Made by a program: the position numbers and the translations under genes. A stretch of 64,000 nt of DNA. Origin: Altererythrobacter sp. ZODW24. Its GTDB lineage: Bacteria; Pseudomonadota; Alphaproteobacteria; Sphingomonadales; Sphingomonadaceae. The stretch covers positions 1,330,001 through 1,394,000 of the forward strand of contig NZ_CP031155.1 of NCBI RefSeq assembly GCF_003344885.1, written 5' to 3'. The notes beneath the pieces are model-generated. The model ran no database searches, was not told where the DNA came from, and was given only the letters and a program-made list of their open reading frames with translations. This document shows positions 36,559-43,837 of this stretch, piece after piece. Numbering within the stretch: the first letter of the stretch is position 1; the number at the start of each line of letters is the position of its first letter.

Positions 36559-37221
36559 ATGAACAACTTGAAACAGATTTTTTCGAAGCCGGTTTCCGTC
36601 GCAATCGCGGCGACACTGGCTGTGGGTGCGCCAACTGCGCTGCTCGTTCCGGCTGAACCGGTCTCTGCCTATGCCGCGGGTGACCTCGACAAAGCTGTTG
36701 CCGCCCTGCGCGGCATCTCGACCATGCAGGCCGATTTTACGCAGACCGACCGCAACGGACAGACCGTCGCCGGCGTGCTGACACTGAAGCGCCCGGGCCG
36801 TATCCGTTTCCAATATGACAAAAGCACCCCGATGCTGGTCGTATCCAACGGCAAGTCGCTCACGCTCATCGATTATGAAGTGAAGCAGGTCCAACGCTGG
36901 CCGATTAAAAACTCACCGCTTGGCGCACTGCTCGATCCCGAGCGTGACGTGAAGAAATACGGCAGATTGCAGAACACCAGTAATCCCGACGTCATCAGTG
37001 TTGAGGTGAAGGACACCAAGAAGCCTGAATTCGGCGTAATCACGCTGGTTTTCGTCAAGAGCGCAAGCGCACCTGGCGGGCTACAATTGGTGAGCTGGGT
37101 CGCACTCGACTCGCAGAATCAGCGGACCACCGTGCGCCTGCGGAATCACCGCTATGGCATGAAGGTTTCTGACCGCGCGTTCACCTTCAAGGATCCGCGC
37201 ACTTCGTCTCGCCGCAAGTAA
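36559..37221 (+). CDS. LolA-like outer membrane lipoprotein carrier protein
   Basis: 220 residues. Signal peptide to about residue 39 (ending SAYA or similar), then the LolA fold: MQADFTQTDRNGQTVAGVL, GRIRFQYD, the LDPERD segment, and C-terminal beta strands. LolA takes mature lipoproteins from LolCDE across the periplasm to the outer membrane. Located far from lgt but serving the same pathway. Length is typical of alphaproteobacterial members. Confidence 0.82.
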   Translation: MNNLKQIFSKPVSVAIAATLAVGAPTALLVPAEPVSAYAAGDLDKAVAALRGISTMQADFTQTDRNGQTVAGVLTLKRPGRIRFQYDKSTPMLVVSNGKSLTLIDYEVKQVQRWPIKNSPLGALLDPERDVKKYGRLQNTSNPDVISVEVKDTKKPEFGVITLVFVKSASAPGGLQLVSWVALDSQNQRTTVRLRNHRYGMKVSDRAFTFKDPRTSSRRK

Positions 37222-37278
37222 CAAACAGTCCGGCGATACCCCGTTTGCGGTATCGGACGGAGTGATGACGACCGTTCA

Positions 37279-37307
37279 TTGCGGTGAAAGCTGAAACGTC
37301 ATATTAT
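37279..37307 (+). promoter_or_regulatory. Sigma-70-like promoter of candidate small RNA
   Basis: TTGCGG at 37279-37284 and TATTAT at 37302-37307 are separated by exactly 17 bases. The expected transcription start is about A37314. Confidence 0.5.
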
Positions 37308-37313
37308 TGTTGC

Positions 37314-37440
37314 ACAAGGCGGGTCGAGACGGGTTTCCCCCCTGTTGCCCGACTCATAAAAAAAGAGCCGTCTTGTTACAGCGTGACGAACGCTCAAAAC
37401 GAAACCCTCATCCCACTGCCCCCGGGATGGGGGTTTTTTT
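37314..37440 (+). ncRNA. Candidate small RNA, about 127 nt
   Basis: Bounded by the promoter above and a strong terminator. Internal pairing includes AGACGG (37327-37332) with CCGTCT (37368-37373) enclosing CTC/GAG around an A-rich loop. CGGG (37330-37333) with CCCG (37348-37351) is an alternative that cannot coexist with it. Single-stranded segments hold a run of six C (37337-37342) and five C in the terminator loop, which could pair with purine-rich ribosome binding sites. No ORF fits inside it. Not matched to a known RNA family by eye; the boundaries are inferred. Confidence 0.5.
37402..37440 (+). terminator. Strong intrinsic terminator
   Basis: ACCCTCATCCC (37404-37414) pairs over 11 bases, with one G-T pair, with GGGATGGGGGT (37424-37434) around a nine-base loop. 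Flanking A and T extend the stem, and seven T follow (37434-37440). Confidence 0.85.
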
Positions 37441-37463
37441 GATTCTGTACTCTCTGACGGCCT

Positions 37464-37627
37464 GTTGGCTGCGCCAACGCCTCCGAGGGCCGGCCCAATA
37501 AGGGCCGGCGGCCAGTCGGCCTTGCGACCTGTTGGTAGCGGACCGAAACATTCCCAGCCATATTTCTAGCACGGGTTCCTGGTCACGGCAGTCAGCGAGC
37601 GACCGCTCGCCGCCGCTTATGCGGCGG
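37464..37627. repeat. Cluster of four GC-rich hairpins
   Basis: Perfect inverted repeats: GTTGGC-TGC-GCCAAC (37464-37478), GCCGGCCC-AATAA-GGGCCGGC (37489-37509), GCGAGC-GACC-GCTCGC (37595-37610) and CCGCCGC-TTAT-GCGGCGG (37610-37627). No T runs follow, so they are not classic terminators. They may be a dispersed intergenic repeat, or a structured RNA on either strand. Confidence 0.6.
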
Positions 37628-37693
37628 AAGCCTAGGGAGCGGATGCGACCGCCGGCGCTTGAGGCCAAACAAAAGAATCTCTAAGCGCCCGCC

Positions 37694-38395
37694 ATGTCCG
37701 CAAACAAATCTGGTGATCCCACCACGCTCAACCGCCTTTATGGCCGCACCCAGGGCCGTGCTCTGCGTCAGGGTCAGCAGGAGCTGATCGACCAGCTGTT
37801 GCCGCAGATCGCTGTGCCTGCAGAGGGGCCAGTGACTGCCGAAGCGCTATTCGGGCAGGATGTCCCGCTGCACTTCGAAATCGGCTTCGGCGCTGGCGAG
37901 CACCTTGCCTACCGCGCTGATCTGCTGCCCGATCACGCCTTCATCGGCGCGGAGCCGTTCGTGAACGGAATGGTGGGCGCGCTGGGCCATGTGCGCGATG
38001 GCGGACTGACCAATGTGCGGCTGCATCTGGGCGACGCACTGGAAGTGCTCGCACGCATTCCTGACGGGGCATGCAGCTTCATCTATCTGCTCCATCCCGA
38101 CCCATGGCCCAAGGCGCGCCATGCCAAGCGGCGGATGATGAATGATGGCCCGCTCGATATGATCGCGGCCAAGCTGAAGCCGGGCGGCGAGTTCCGCTTC
38201 GGCACCGATCACGACATCTATCTGCGTCACGCGCTAATGGTAATGCGCCGTCACACGCACCAGTTCGAGTGGCTGACCGATGGCCCGAAAAGCTGGCAAA
38301 ACCGGCCCGGGGGCTGGTGCGAAACCCGCTACGAGAAGAAGGCCCGCACTGTGTTTGGGCATGAGGTCTGGTACTTCCGCTACCGCAAGAAATAG
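37694..38395 (+). CDS. trmB: tRNA (guanine-N7-)-methyltransferase
   Basis: 233 residues. SAM-binding motif LHFEIGFGAGEHLA, then GAEPFVNGMVGAL, and the diagnostic LLHPDPWPKARHAKRRMM (family consensus NFPDPWxKxRHxKRR) followed by FGTDHDIYLRH. It makes m7G46 in tRNA variable loops. The C-terminus T-x-Y/F-E-x-K (TRYEKKARTVFGHEVW) is intact. Confidence 0.95.
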   Translation: MSANKSGDPTTLNRLYGRTQGRALRQGQQELIDQLLPQIAVPAEGPVTAEALFGQDVPLHFEIGFGAGEHLAYRADLLPDHAFIGAEPFVNGMVGALGHVRDGGLTNVRLHLGDALEVLARIPDGACSFIYLLHPDPWPKARHAKRRMMNDGPLDMIAAKLKPGGEFRFGTDHDIYLRHALMVMRRHTHQFEWLTDGPKSWQNRPGGWCETRYEKKARTVFGHEVWYFRYRKK

Positions 38396-38410
38396 GGCAG
38401 CGAGCCGGAT

Positions 38411-39121
38411 ATGAGCAAAGTTTTTGTCTGGATTGGCGGCATATTTCTCCCGGTCGGCCTGTTGTTTGCCGGCATCGGTTTCCTGGCGAGTTCAGGCACA
38501 CGAGAGCTGGCCAACACAGGCCTGCGCACTTCAGGCACTGTTATCGCAATGTCGGACAGCCGCGATTCCGATGGCGGGCGCAGCTATGCCCCCTTGGTGG
38601 AATTCTACGACGCCAATGGGAAGCGGCACGAATTTAGCAGCCGGGTCAGCTCCAACCCGCCGCGCTTCTCGCGCGGCGAAACGGTTCCCGTAATTTACGA
38701 CCCGGCAAAGCCAAACCGTGCGATGATCGATGGCTTCATGGACCGCTATCTGATGCCACTGATCTTCGGCGGGATTGGCGGTATCTTCGCGATCATCGGC
38801 GGGGGCTTACTGTTTGCGTATTGGCGCCGCCGCAAGGTCGTGGCGCGGTTGAAGCAAAGTGGCATGGCAATTGATGCCAAATTTGTGGAATGTTACCGCG
38901 ATACCAGCACCAAGATAAATGGCCGCAGCCCTTACCGCGTGGCGGCGCAGGCGACGCACCCCGCGACCGGCCAGCTAACCAGCTTCAAAAGCGCCCCGAT
39001 CTGGCTCGATTTGACCAACCGGCTCACGGGAAAAGACGTACGCGTCTTGATTGATCCCATGAGGCCGAAGGATCACTTCGTGGATTTATCGGCACTGGTT
39101 AGCCCTGACGAGATGGCGTGA
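38411..39121 (+). CDS. DUF3592 membrane protein
   Basis: 236 residues. TM1 at about 5-27, an extracytoplasmic domain (SYAPLVEFYDANGKRHEFSS, VPVIYDPAKPNRAMI) typical of DUF3592, TM2 at about 114-138, then a second copy of a similar soluble beta domain (about 150-230). Function unknown. Fifteen bases after trmB, so possibly co-transcribed. Confidence 0.75.
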   Translation: MSKVFVWIGGIFLPVGLLFAGIGFLASSGTRELANTGLRTSGTVIAMSDSRDSDGGRSYAPLVEFYDANGKRHEFSSRVSSNPPRFSRGETVPVIYDPAKPNRAMIDGFMDRYLMPLIFGGIGGIFAIIGGGLLFAYWRRRKVVARLKQSGMAIDAKFVECYRDTSTKINGRSPYRVAAQATHPATGQLTSFKSAPIWLDLTNRLTGKDVRVLIDPMRPKDHFVDLSALVSPDEMA

Positions 39122-39440
39122 AGATGTAAGGAACGTCCGCTAACGGCCCAATTGCGGACTTTAAGCTGATAAGAAGAACCATAGGCTGACTACGATGTTA
39201 TCGTGCGACGGAAACAAATTCGACTCCAGCCGTTAAGGTGGTTCTTACGACCAACAACAAGAACCGGGCGGGCAATGATCCTTAAAACGCAGAGCTGCGC
39301 GGCATTACATACTGCGTCGCGACAGCATGGCAGCAAAATTGCCGCACCCAAGCCTTTCTTCCGCAAGCGCGGTGCACTGATTTGTCACGCGATTCTTCAC
39401 GCCATCGCCATTATGCGTAGTTCTACGAGGATACTCTCGA
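39122..39440. other. 319-base low-GC spacer upstream of the CBS gene
   Basis: Nothing coding is supported. It contains GTCCGC-N13-GCGGAC (hairpin beginning at about 39135, after GGAAC) and GGTTCTT (39240-39246) with AAGAACC (39259-39265); the heptamer AAGAACC also occurs alone at 39174-39180. A reading frame from 39203 has no ribosome binding site or recognisable product. Confidence 0.5.
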
Positions 39441-39956
39441 ATGAAAATTAGTGACCGCAAGGAATTTGCACAAAAGCCCAAGCCGCTGACTTGTCCGCCT
39501 TCGACCACAGTCTTTGACGCCGTCAAACAGATGGCAGTTAAAAACTATGGCTCGATCATTGCGGTGAGCGACGAACATGAAGTCATCGGCATGATGACTG
39601 AACGAGACATCTTCCGCCGTTTGATCGCTGCCGAACTCGATCCGAAAACAACCAAAGTCGAAGACATTATGACTTCGCCTGTCAGGACTGCGAAAGCAGA
39701 TGACGAATTAATCGACTGGCTTAGACTAATGTCGAACGAGCGCTTCAGACGACTGCCGATCATCGATGAAAGTGGCAAGTTGGTCGCTGTAATGTCCCAA
39801 GGCGATTTTGTGTCTTACACATGGCCGGAACTGCTGGGCAGGTTCACCGAACTCGCGCAGGCCAGCCTACCGGAACGCATCAATCCAGCCTTCATTCTAA
39901 TCAGTATCTTAATCTATACCGCCACCATTATCTTTGCCGTGGTGAGTTTAACCTAA
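39441..39956 (+). CDS. CBS-domain pair protein with C-terminal membrane helix
   Basis: 171 residues. Two CBS domains (about 15-70 and 78-135; EVIGMMTERDIFRRL and KLVAVMSQGDFVSYTW are the typical C-terminal strands and helix) are followed by a single hydrophobic helix at about 148-170. CBS pairs bind adenine nucleotides; the tail would anchor this one in the membrane facing the cytoplasm. Base composition is lower in GC than neighbouring genes. Five bases separate it from the DCC gene. Role unknown. Confidence 0.82.
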   Translation: MKISDRKEFAQKPKPLTCPPSTTVFDAVKQMAVKNYGSIIAVSDEHEVIGMMTERDIFRRLIAAELDPKTTKVEDIMTSPVRTAKADDELIDWLRLMSNERFRRLPIIDESGKLVAVMSQGDFVSYTWPELLGRFTELAQASLPERINPAFILISILIYTATIIFAVVSLT

Positions 39957-39961
39957 CTAGT

Positions 39962-40312
39962 ATGAACTCTAACCTGACTGTATGGTTTGACGGCGGTTGC
40001 CCGCTTTGCAAAAAAGAAATTGCCTTGATGCGAAGATTGGACCGGCAGGAGAACATCAACTTCATTGACGTCTCTGGCGAAGCATCGGATAGCTGCCCCG
40101 TCGATAGGACATTACTGCTACAGCGCTTTCATGCACGCGAAGCTGGCGAATTGCTCTCCGGAGCAGCGGCTTTTGCGGCAATGTGGCGTACAATACCACT
40201 GCTTCGTCCGTTGGGCTTGATTGCCCGAAATCGCTTAATATTGAGCGCACTTGAGCGGTTGTATCTAGTCTTCTTGCGGTTCAGGCCGAGATTACAGCGC
40301 TGGGTAAGCTAA
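39962..40312 (+). CDS. DCC family thiol-disulfide oxidoreductase-like protein (DUF393)
   Basis: 116 residues from the ATG at 39962. The DxxCxxC motif is FDGGCPLCKKE at 9-19 with C13 and C16. The C-terminal region (LERLYLVFLRFRPRLQRW) is the usual basic amphipathic end of the family. Members are proposed redox proteins, without proven substrates. It is in the same low-GC patch as the CBS gene and probably co-transcribed. Confidence 0.82.
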   Translation: MNSNLTVWFDGGCPLCKKEIALMRRLDRQENINFIDVSGEASDSCPVDRTLLLQRFHAREAGELLSGAAAFAAMWRTIPLLRPLGLIARNRLILSALERLYLVFLRFRPRLQRWVS

Positions 40313-40677
40313 CGCTGCTTGCTGAAGTTTGCATAGTTATTGGTGTCAGGTTCCCACCCAACAAGGGCCAGACCAGAAGCGTTTTCCTACAGGCCAACAC
40401 CGCGCTACTGTAGCTGTAGCTCTTTCACATCATCAATCAGGCATACCAGCTTTTTCCGCGTAACCCCGGAATTTGTCACCCTGCCCTATCAGCAAGTAAT
40501 CACATGATTACGCTACAGAAATACTCGTCCTACTTAGGGTGACAGGGTGTAACTTGTGTAACCCTGTCCGCTGAATTCACCACTTTGACTGCTGGGGAAG
40601 CCAACTACGAAGAACTCCCTAGAGCCAAACTCACCGATTCAACCTAACCAACAAGCGGGCTGGCGGAGATCGGTTAA
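40313..40677. other. 365-base low-GC spacer with repeated motif
   Basis: No coding sequence is supported on either strand. It holds the repeat set at 40475-40569, the palindrome GTAATCA-CA-TGATTAC at 40496-40511, and the leader of the downstream exporter gene (GGCGGAGA before the GTG). Confidence 0.6.
40475..40569. repeat. Three copies of a 12-base iteron/operator-like motif
   Basis: GTCACCCTGCCC at 40475, the inverse form GACAGGGTGTAAC at 40541-40553, and GTAACCCTGTCC at 40558, with a degenerate GTAACCCCGG at 40460. They create two mutually exclusive pairings: GTCACCCT (40475-40482) with AGGGTGAC (40536-40543), and GACAGGGT (40541-40548) with ACCCTGTC (40561-40568). They may be protein binding sites or RNA structure. 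Confidence 0.5.
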
Positions 40678-41442
40678 GTGGTTCTGTTTGGGATCAACAT
40701 CACGGAACTGCTCCCGTTCATCGCAGTCGGCTTTGCCGCTCAATTGGTCGACGGGGCCATGGGCATGGCATTCGGTGTTATTTCAAACACCTTTCTGGTT
40801 TCGATGATCGGTATTCCACCCGCACAGGCATCGCACCGTGTCCACGTTATCAAGATTTTCACAACAGCGGCATCAGGCACGAGCCATCTGCTAGGCGGCA
40901 ATGTCGATGGGCGATTGTTTCTGCGGCTTGTCCTGACCGGTATTGTTGGAGGAATTGCCGGCACTTTTTTTCTCACCGCCATCAACCCGCGCATTATTGC
41001 GCCGGTTGTGCTGACCTACCTCACGCTTATCGGACTATCGCTTCTAATTCGCGGGTTGAGAGACACTATGCCGCGCGGGCAAGCGCGATTTGTCGGCTCC
41101 GTCGGTATTCTGGGTGGCTTCCTCGATGCTGTTGGCGGTGGCGGTTGGGGGCCGGTCGTGACGCCAAACCTGATCATTCAAGGCGCAGAACCTCGCAGGG
41201 TTGTCGGCACGGTCAATGCAGCTGAGTTCTTTCTTACAATCGCGATCTCGGCAGCCTTTGTGCTGCAAATTGGCTTGACCGATCTCCTCGGTCCATCGTT
41301 GGGACTGCTGATTGGCGGGGTAATTGCGGCTCCTTTCGGTGCATGGGTAGCCAAGCGCGCGCCCGCCCGCATAATGCTGATTCTGGTTGGCACCGTTCTG
41401 ACCGCCACCAGCCTTTATGGCCTGTGGCTGGTGGTAAGCTGA
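40678..41442 (+). CDS. TauE/SafE (TSUP) family anion exporter
   Basis: 254 residues from the GTG at 40678, with about eight hydrophobic helices and the repeated TSUP pattern (AAQLVDGAMGMAFGVIS in the first half, LGGFLDAVGGGGWGPVV in the second). Members export or import sulfite, sulfoacetate and other organosulfur anions. No sulfur genes lie next to it. It converges with maeB, four bases between the stops. Confidence 0.88.
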   Translation: MVLFGINITELLPFIAVGFAAQLVDGAMGMAFGVISNTFLVSMIGIPPAQASHRVHVIKIFTTAASGTSHLLGGNVDGRLFLRLVLTGIVGGIAGTFFLTAINPRIIAPVVLTYLTLIGLSLLIRGLRDTMPRGQARFVGSVGILGGFLDAVGGGGWGPVVTPNLIIQGAEPRRVVGTVNAAEFFLTIAISAAFVLQIGLTDLLGPSLGLLIGGVIAAPFGAWVAKRAPARIMLILVGTVLTATSLYGLWLVVS

Positions 41443-41445
41443 CGA

Positions 41446-43713
41446 CTAACTCACCACCCCGGCCGCAGCCAGAACCGCCAATGTCAGGACGTCAGGCGCG
41501 ATCGCAGTCATTGGCGCGATCTGGACCGGTTTCTCCATCCCGATCAGCATCGGGCCGATCACGGCGTTACCCGCAAGCTCGCGCAGCAGCTTGGCCGACA
41601 GGTTGGCCGATTGCAGGCCCGGCATCACCAGCACATTGGCGGGCGCGGACAGGCGGCTGAAGGGATAGCGCTCCATCACCGCGGGATTAAGCGCGGCGTC
41701 AGGGGCCATTTCGCCTTCATATTCGAAGGTCACGCTGTCATCTTCGTCGAGAATGTGGACTGCATCACGGATATTATCCAGCCATTTACCCGACGGATTG
41801 CCGAAGGTTGAATAGCTCAAGAAAGCCACACGCGGTTGATGGCCGAGGCGCTGGGCAACTGCCGCCGTTTCCTTGGCGATATGGGCGAGCTGCTGGGCAT
41901 CAGGCCGTTCGTTGATCGTCGTATCGGCCAGGAATACGGTGTAATTCTTCCCGATCATCAAATGGATGCCAAAGGGGATTGCGCCCGGCTTGTGATCGAG
42001 CACCAGCCCAACCTCCCTGGCGGTTTGGCCAAAGGGCCGGGTCAGGCCCGAAATCATGGCATCACCGTGGCCCAATGCGACCAATAGCGCAGCAAAGACG
42101 TTACGTTCCTGATTGACCGTCCGGCGGATATCGCGCTCGGTAAAACCTTTACGTTGCAATCGTTTATACAGATATTCGACCATTGCGGGGATATGCGCGC
42201 AATCGGCGGAGTTCTGGATTTCGAAACTGTCCGGATCGTCCACGGACAAGGCCTGCAGCTTCTCCTTCACTTTCTTCGTGCGGCCAACCAGAACCGGCGT
42301 GCCGTAACCGAAGTCGCGGAACTGGATCGCAGCGCGCAGGACGACATCTTCTTCCGCCTCGGCAAAAACGACCCGCTTTGGGTTCTTCTTCGCATCTTCG
42401 TAAACCTGAGTAAGCACCGAAGTTGTGGGGTTAAGCCGCGCCTTCAACGAATGGGCATAGGCGGCAAAATCCTCGATCGGGCTTTGCGCCACACCGCTAT
42501 CCATCGCGGCCTTCGCCACGGCAGAGGAAACCCGCTCCATCAGGCGCGGATCGAAGGGAGCGGGGATAATGTACTCGCGGCCAAACTGCTGGTTCTTGCC
42601 ATAAGCAGCAGCGACCTCTTCAGGCACGGTTTCCCGGGCCAGCTCGGCAATTGCGCGGGCCGCAGCGATCTTCATCTCTTCGTTAATGGTGGTCGCCCGC
42701 ACATCCAGCGCACCGCGGAAGATGAAGGGGAAGCCCAAGACATTGTTCACCTGGTTCGGGAAGTCCGAGCGGCCAGTGGCGATAATCGCGTCGGGACGCA
42801 CGGCCTTGGCTTCGTCCGGCATGATTTCGGGCACCGGGTTAGCCATGGCAAAGATGATCGGTTGATCGGCCATATGTTCCACGTCGCTAGCTTTCAATGC
42901 GCCAGCCGCAGAGAGGCCAAGGAAAATGTCGGCACCAGTCAGAGCCTCTTCCAGCGAACGCGCGTCTGTATCGACGGCATGGGCGCTCTTCCACTGGTCG
43001 ATCTTGCCTTCGCGCCCGCGGTAAATCGGGCCGCTGCGGTCGCACATAATCACATTGTCATGCGGGACGCCGAGCGCCTTGATCAGTTCGGTACACGCAA
43101 TCGCCGAAGCGCCTGCACCGTTCACCACCATCTTCACGTCCTTGAGATCGCGGCCCGTCAGATGGCAGGCGTTGAGCAGACCAGCCGCTGCGATGATCGC
43201 AGTGCCGTGTTGGTCATCATGCATGACCGGAATATTCATCCGCTCGCGCAGGGCCTGTTCGATGATAAAGCACTCTGGCGCAGCGATATCTTCGAGGTTG
43301 ATGCCGCCAAAACTCGGCTCCATCAGAGCAACCGCTTCGATGAATTTATCCGGATCTTCGGTGTCGAGTTCGATGTCGATTGAATCCACATCGGCGAAAC
43401 GTTTGAAGAGGACCGCCTTGCCTTCCATCACAGGCTTGGAAGCCAGAGCCCCCAGATTACCCATTCCTAGAATGGCTGTGCCGTTGGAAATGACAGCAAC
43501 GAGGTTCGAGCGGCTGGTATAAATTGCAGCAGTCGCCGGATCATCGGCAATGGCCTGGACTGGGGCGGCGACACCGGGGGAATAGGCGAGGCTGAGGTCG
43601 CGCTGGGTCGCCATCGGCTTGGACGCAATGACCTCGATTTTCCCGGGCCGGATTGTGCTGTGATAGAATAGAGCTTCGCGCTCGGTAAAACTCAGATCTT
43701 TATCGTCAGCCAC
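41446..43713 (-). CDS. maeB: NADP-dependent malic enzyme with phosphotransacetylase domain
   Basis: 755 residues. Residues 1 to about 425 are malic enzyme ([12 protein letters not shown], the NAD(P) fold [20 protein letters not shown]) and about 430-755 a phosphotransacetylase-like domain that usually serves as an acetyl-CoA sensing module rather than an active enzyme. Converts malate to pyruvate with NADPH. GTG at 43713 is chosen: AAAAGGA lies upstream at good spacing, whereas the in-frame GTG at 43734 lacks one. Divergent from mutS. Confidence 0.94.
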   Translation of the reverse strand: MADDKDLSFTEREALFYHSTIRPGKIEVIASKPMATQRDLSLAYSPGVAAPVQAIADDPATAAIYTSRSNLVAVISNGTAILGMGNLGALASKPVMEGKAVLFKRFADVDSIDIELDTEDPDKFIEAVALMEPSFGGINLEDIAAPECFIIEQALRERMNIPVMHDDQHGTAIIAAAGLLNACHLTGRDLKDVKMVVNGAGASAIACTELIKALGVPHDNVIMCDRSGPIYRGREGKIDQWKSAHAVDTDARSLEEALTGADIFLGLSAAGALKASDVEHMADQPIIFAMANPVPEIMPDEAKAVRPDAIIATGRSDFPNQVNNVLGFPFIFRGALDVRATTINEEMKIAAARAIAELARETVPEEVAAAYGKNQQFGREYIIPAPFDPRLMERVSSAVAKAAMDSGVAQSPIEDFAAYAHSLKARLNPTTSVLTQVYEDAKKNPKRVVFAEAEEDVVLRAAIQFRDFGYGTPVLVGRTKKVKEKLQALSVDDPDSFEIQNSADCAHIPAMVEYLYKRLQRKGFTERDIRRTVNQERNVFAALLVALGHGDAMISGLTRPFGQTAREVGLVLDHKPGAIPFGIHLMIGKNYTVFLADTTINERPDAQQLAHIAKETAAVAQRLGHQPRVAFLSYSTFGNPSGKWLDNIRDAVHILDEDDSVTFEYEGEMAPDAALNPAVMERYPFSRLSAPANVLVMPGLQSANLSAKLLRELAGNAVIGPMLIGMEKPVQIAPMTAIAPDVLTLAVLAAAGVVS

Positions 43714-43837
43714 ATACAATCCTTTTCGCCGCACAGCTTAGGCATGCCGCCTTACAAGCCCTTCCGTTACGGCGATAGGGGAAAGCGTATGCACGCGGGT
43801 TCCCGAATCGGCGCAATGCCCGCTAACGCCGCAAAAT

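Larger units (their letters stand above)
37222..37693. other. 472-base non-coding region between lolA-like gene and trmB
   Basis: No convincing protein gene. It holds a hairpin just after the lolA-like stop (CGATACC / GGTATCG, without a T run), a promoter-like pair at 37279-37307, a strong intrinsic terminator at 37402-37440 and then a run of GC-rich hairpins at 37464-37627 before trmB. The parts are listed separately. Confidence 0.7.

Noticed and set aside
37222-37440. SAM-type riboswitch, 6S RNA, RNase P RNA, SRP RNA or tmRNA
   Set aside because: None of their conserved sequence blocks could be seen; the next gene is trmB and no metK gene is present.
37307-37501. 64-codon frame across the small RNA region
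   Set aside because: It reads through a strong terminator and a hairpin, has no ribosome binding site and no sensible composition.
39203-39451. 82-codon frame before the CBS gene
   Set aside because: Overlaps the CBS start, lacks a ribosome binding site, and has unstructured basic composition.
42154-43383. 409-codon open frame on the plus strand
   Set aside because: Antisense to maeB with no recognisable motif or ribosome binding site.
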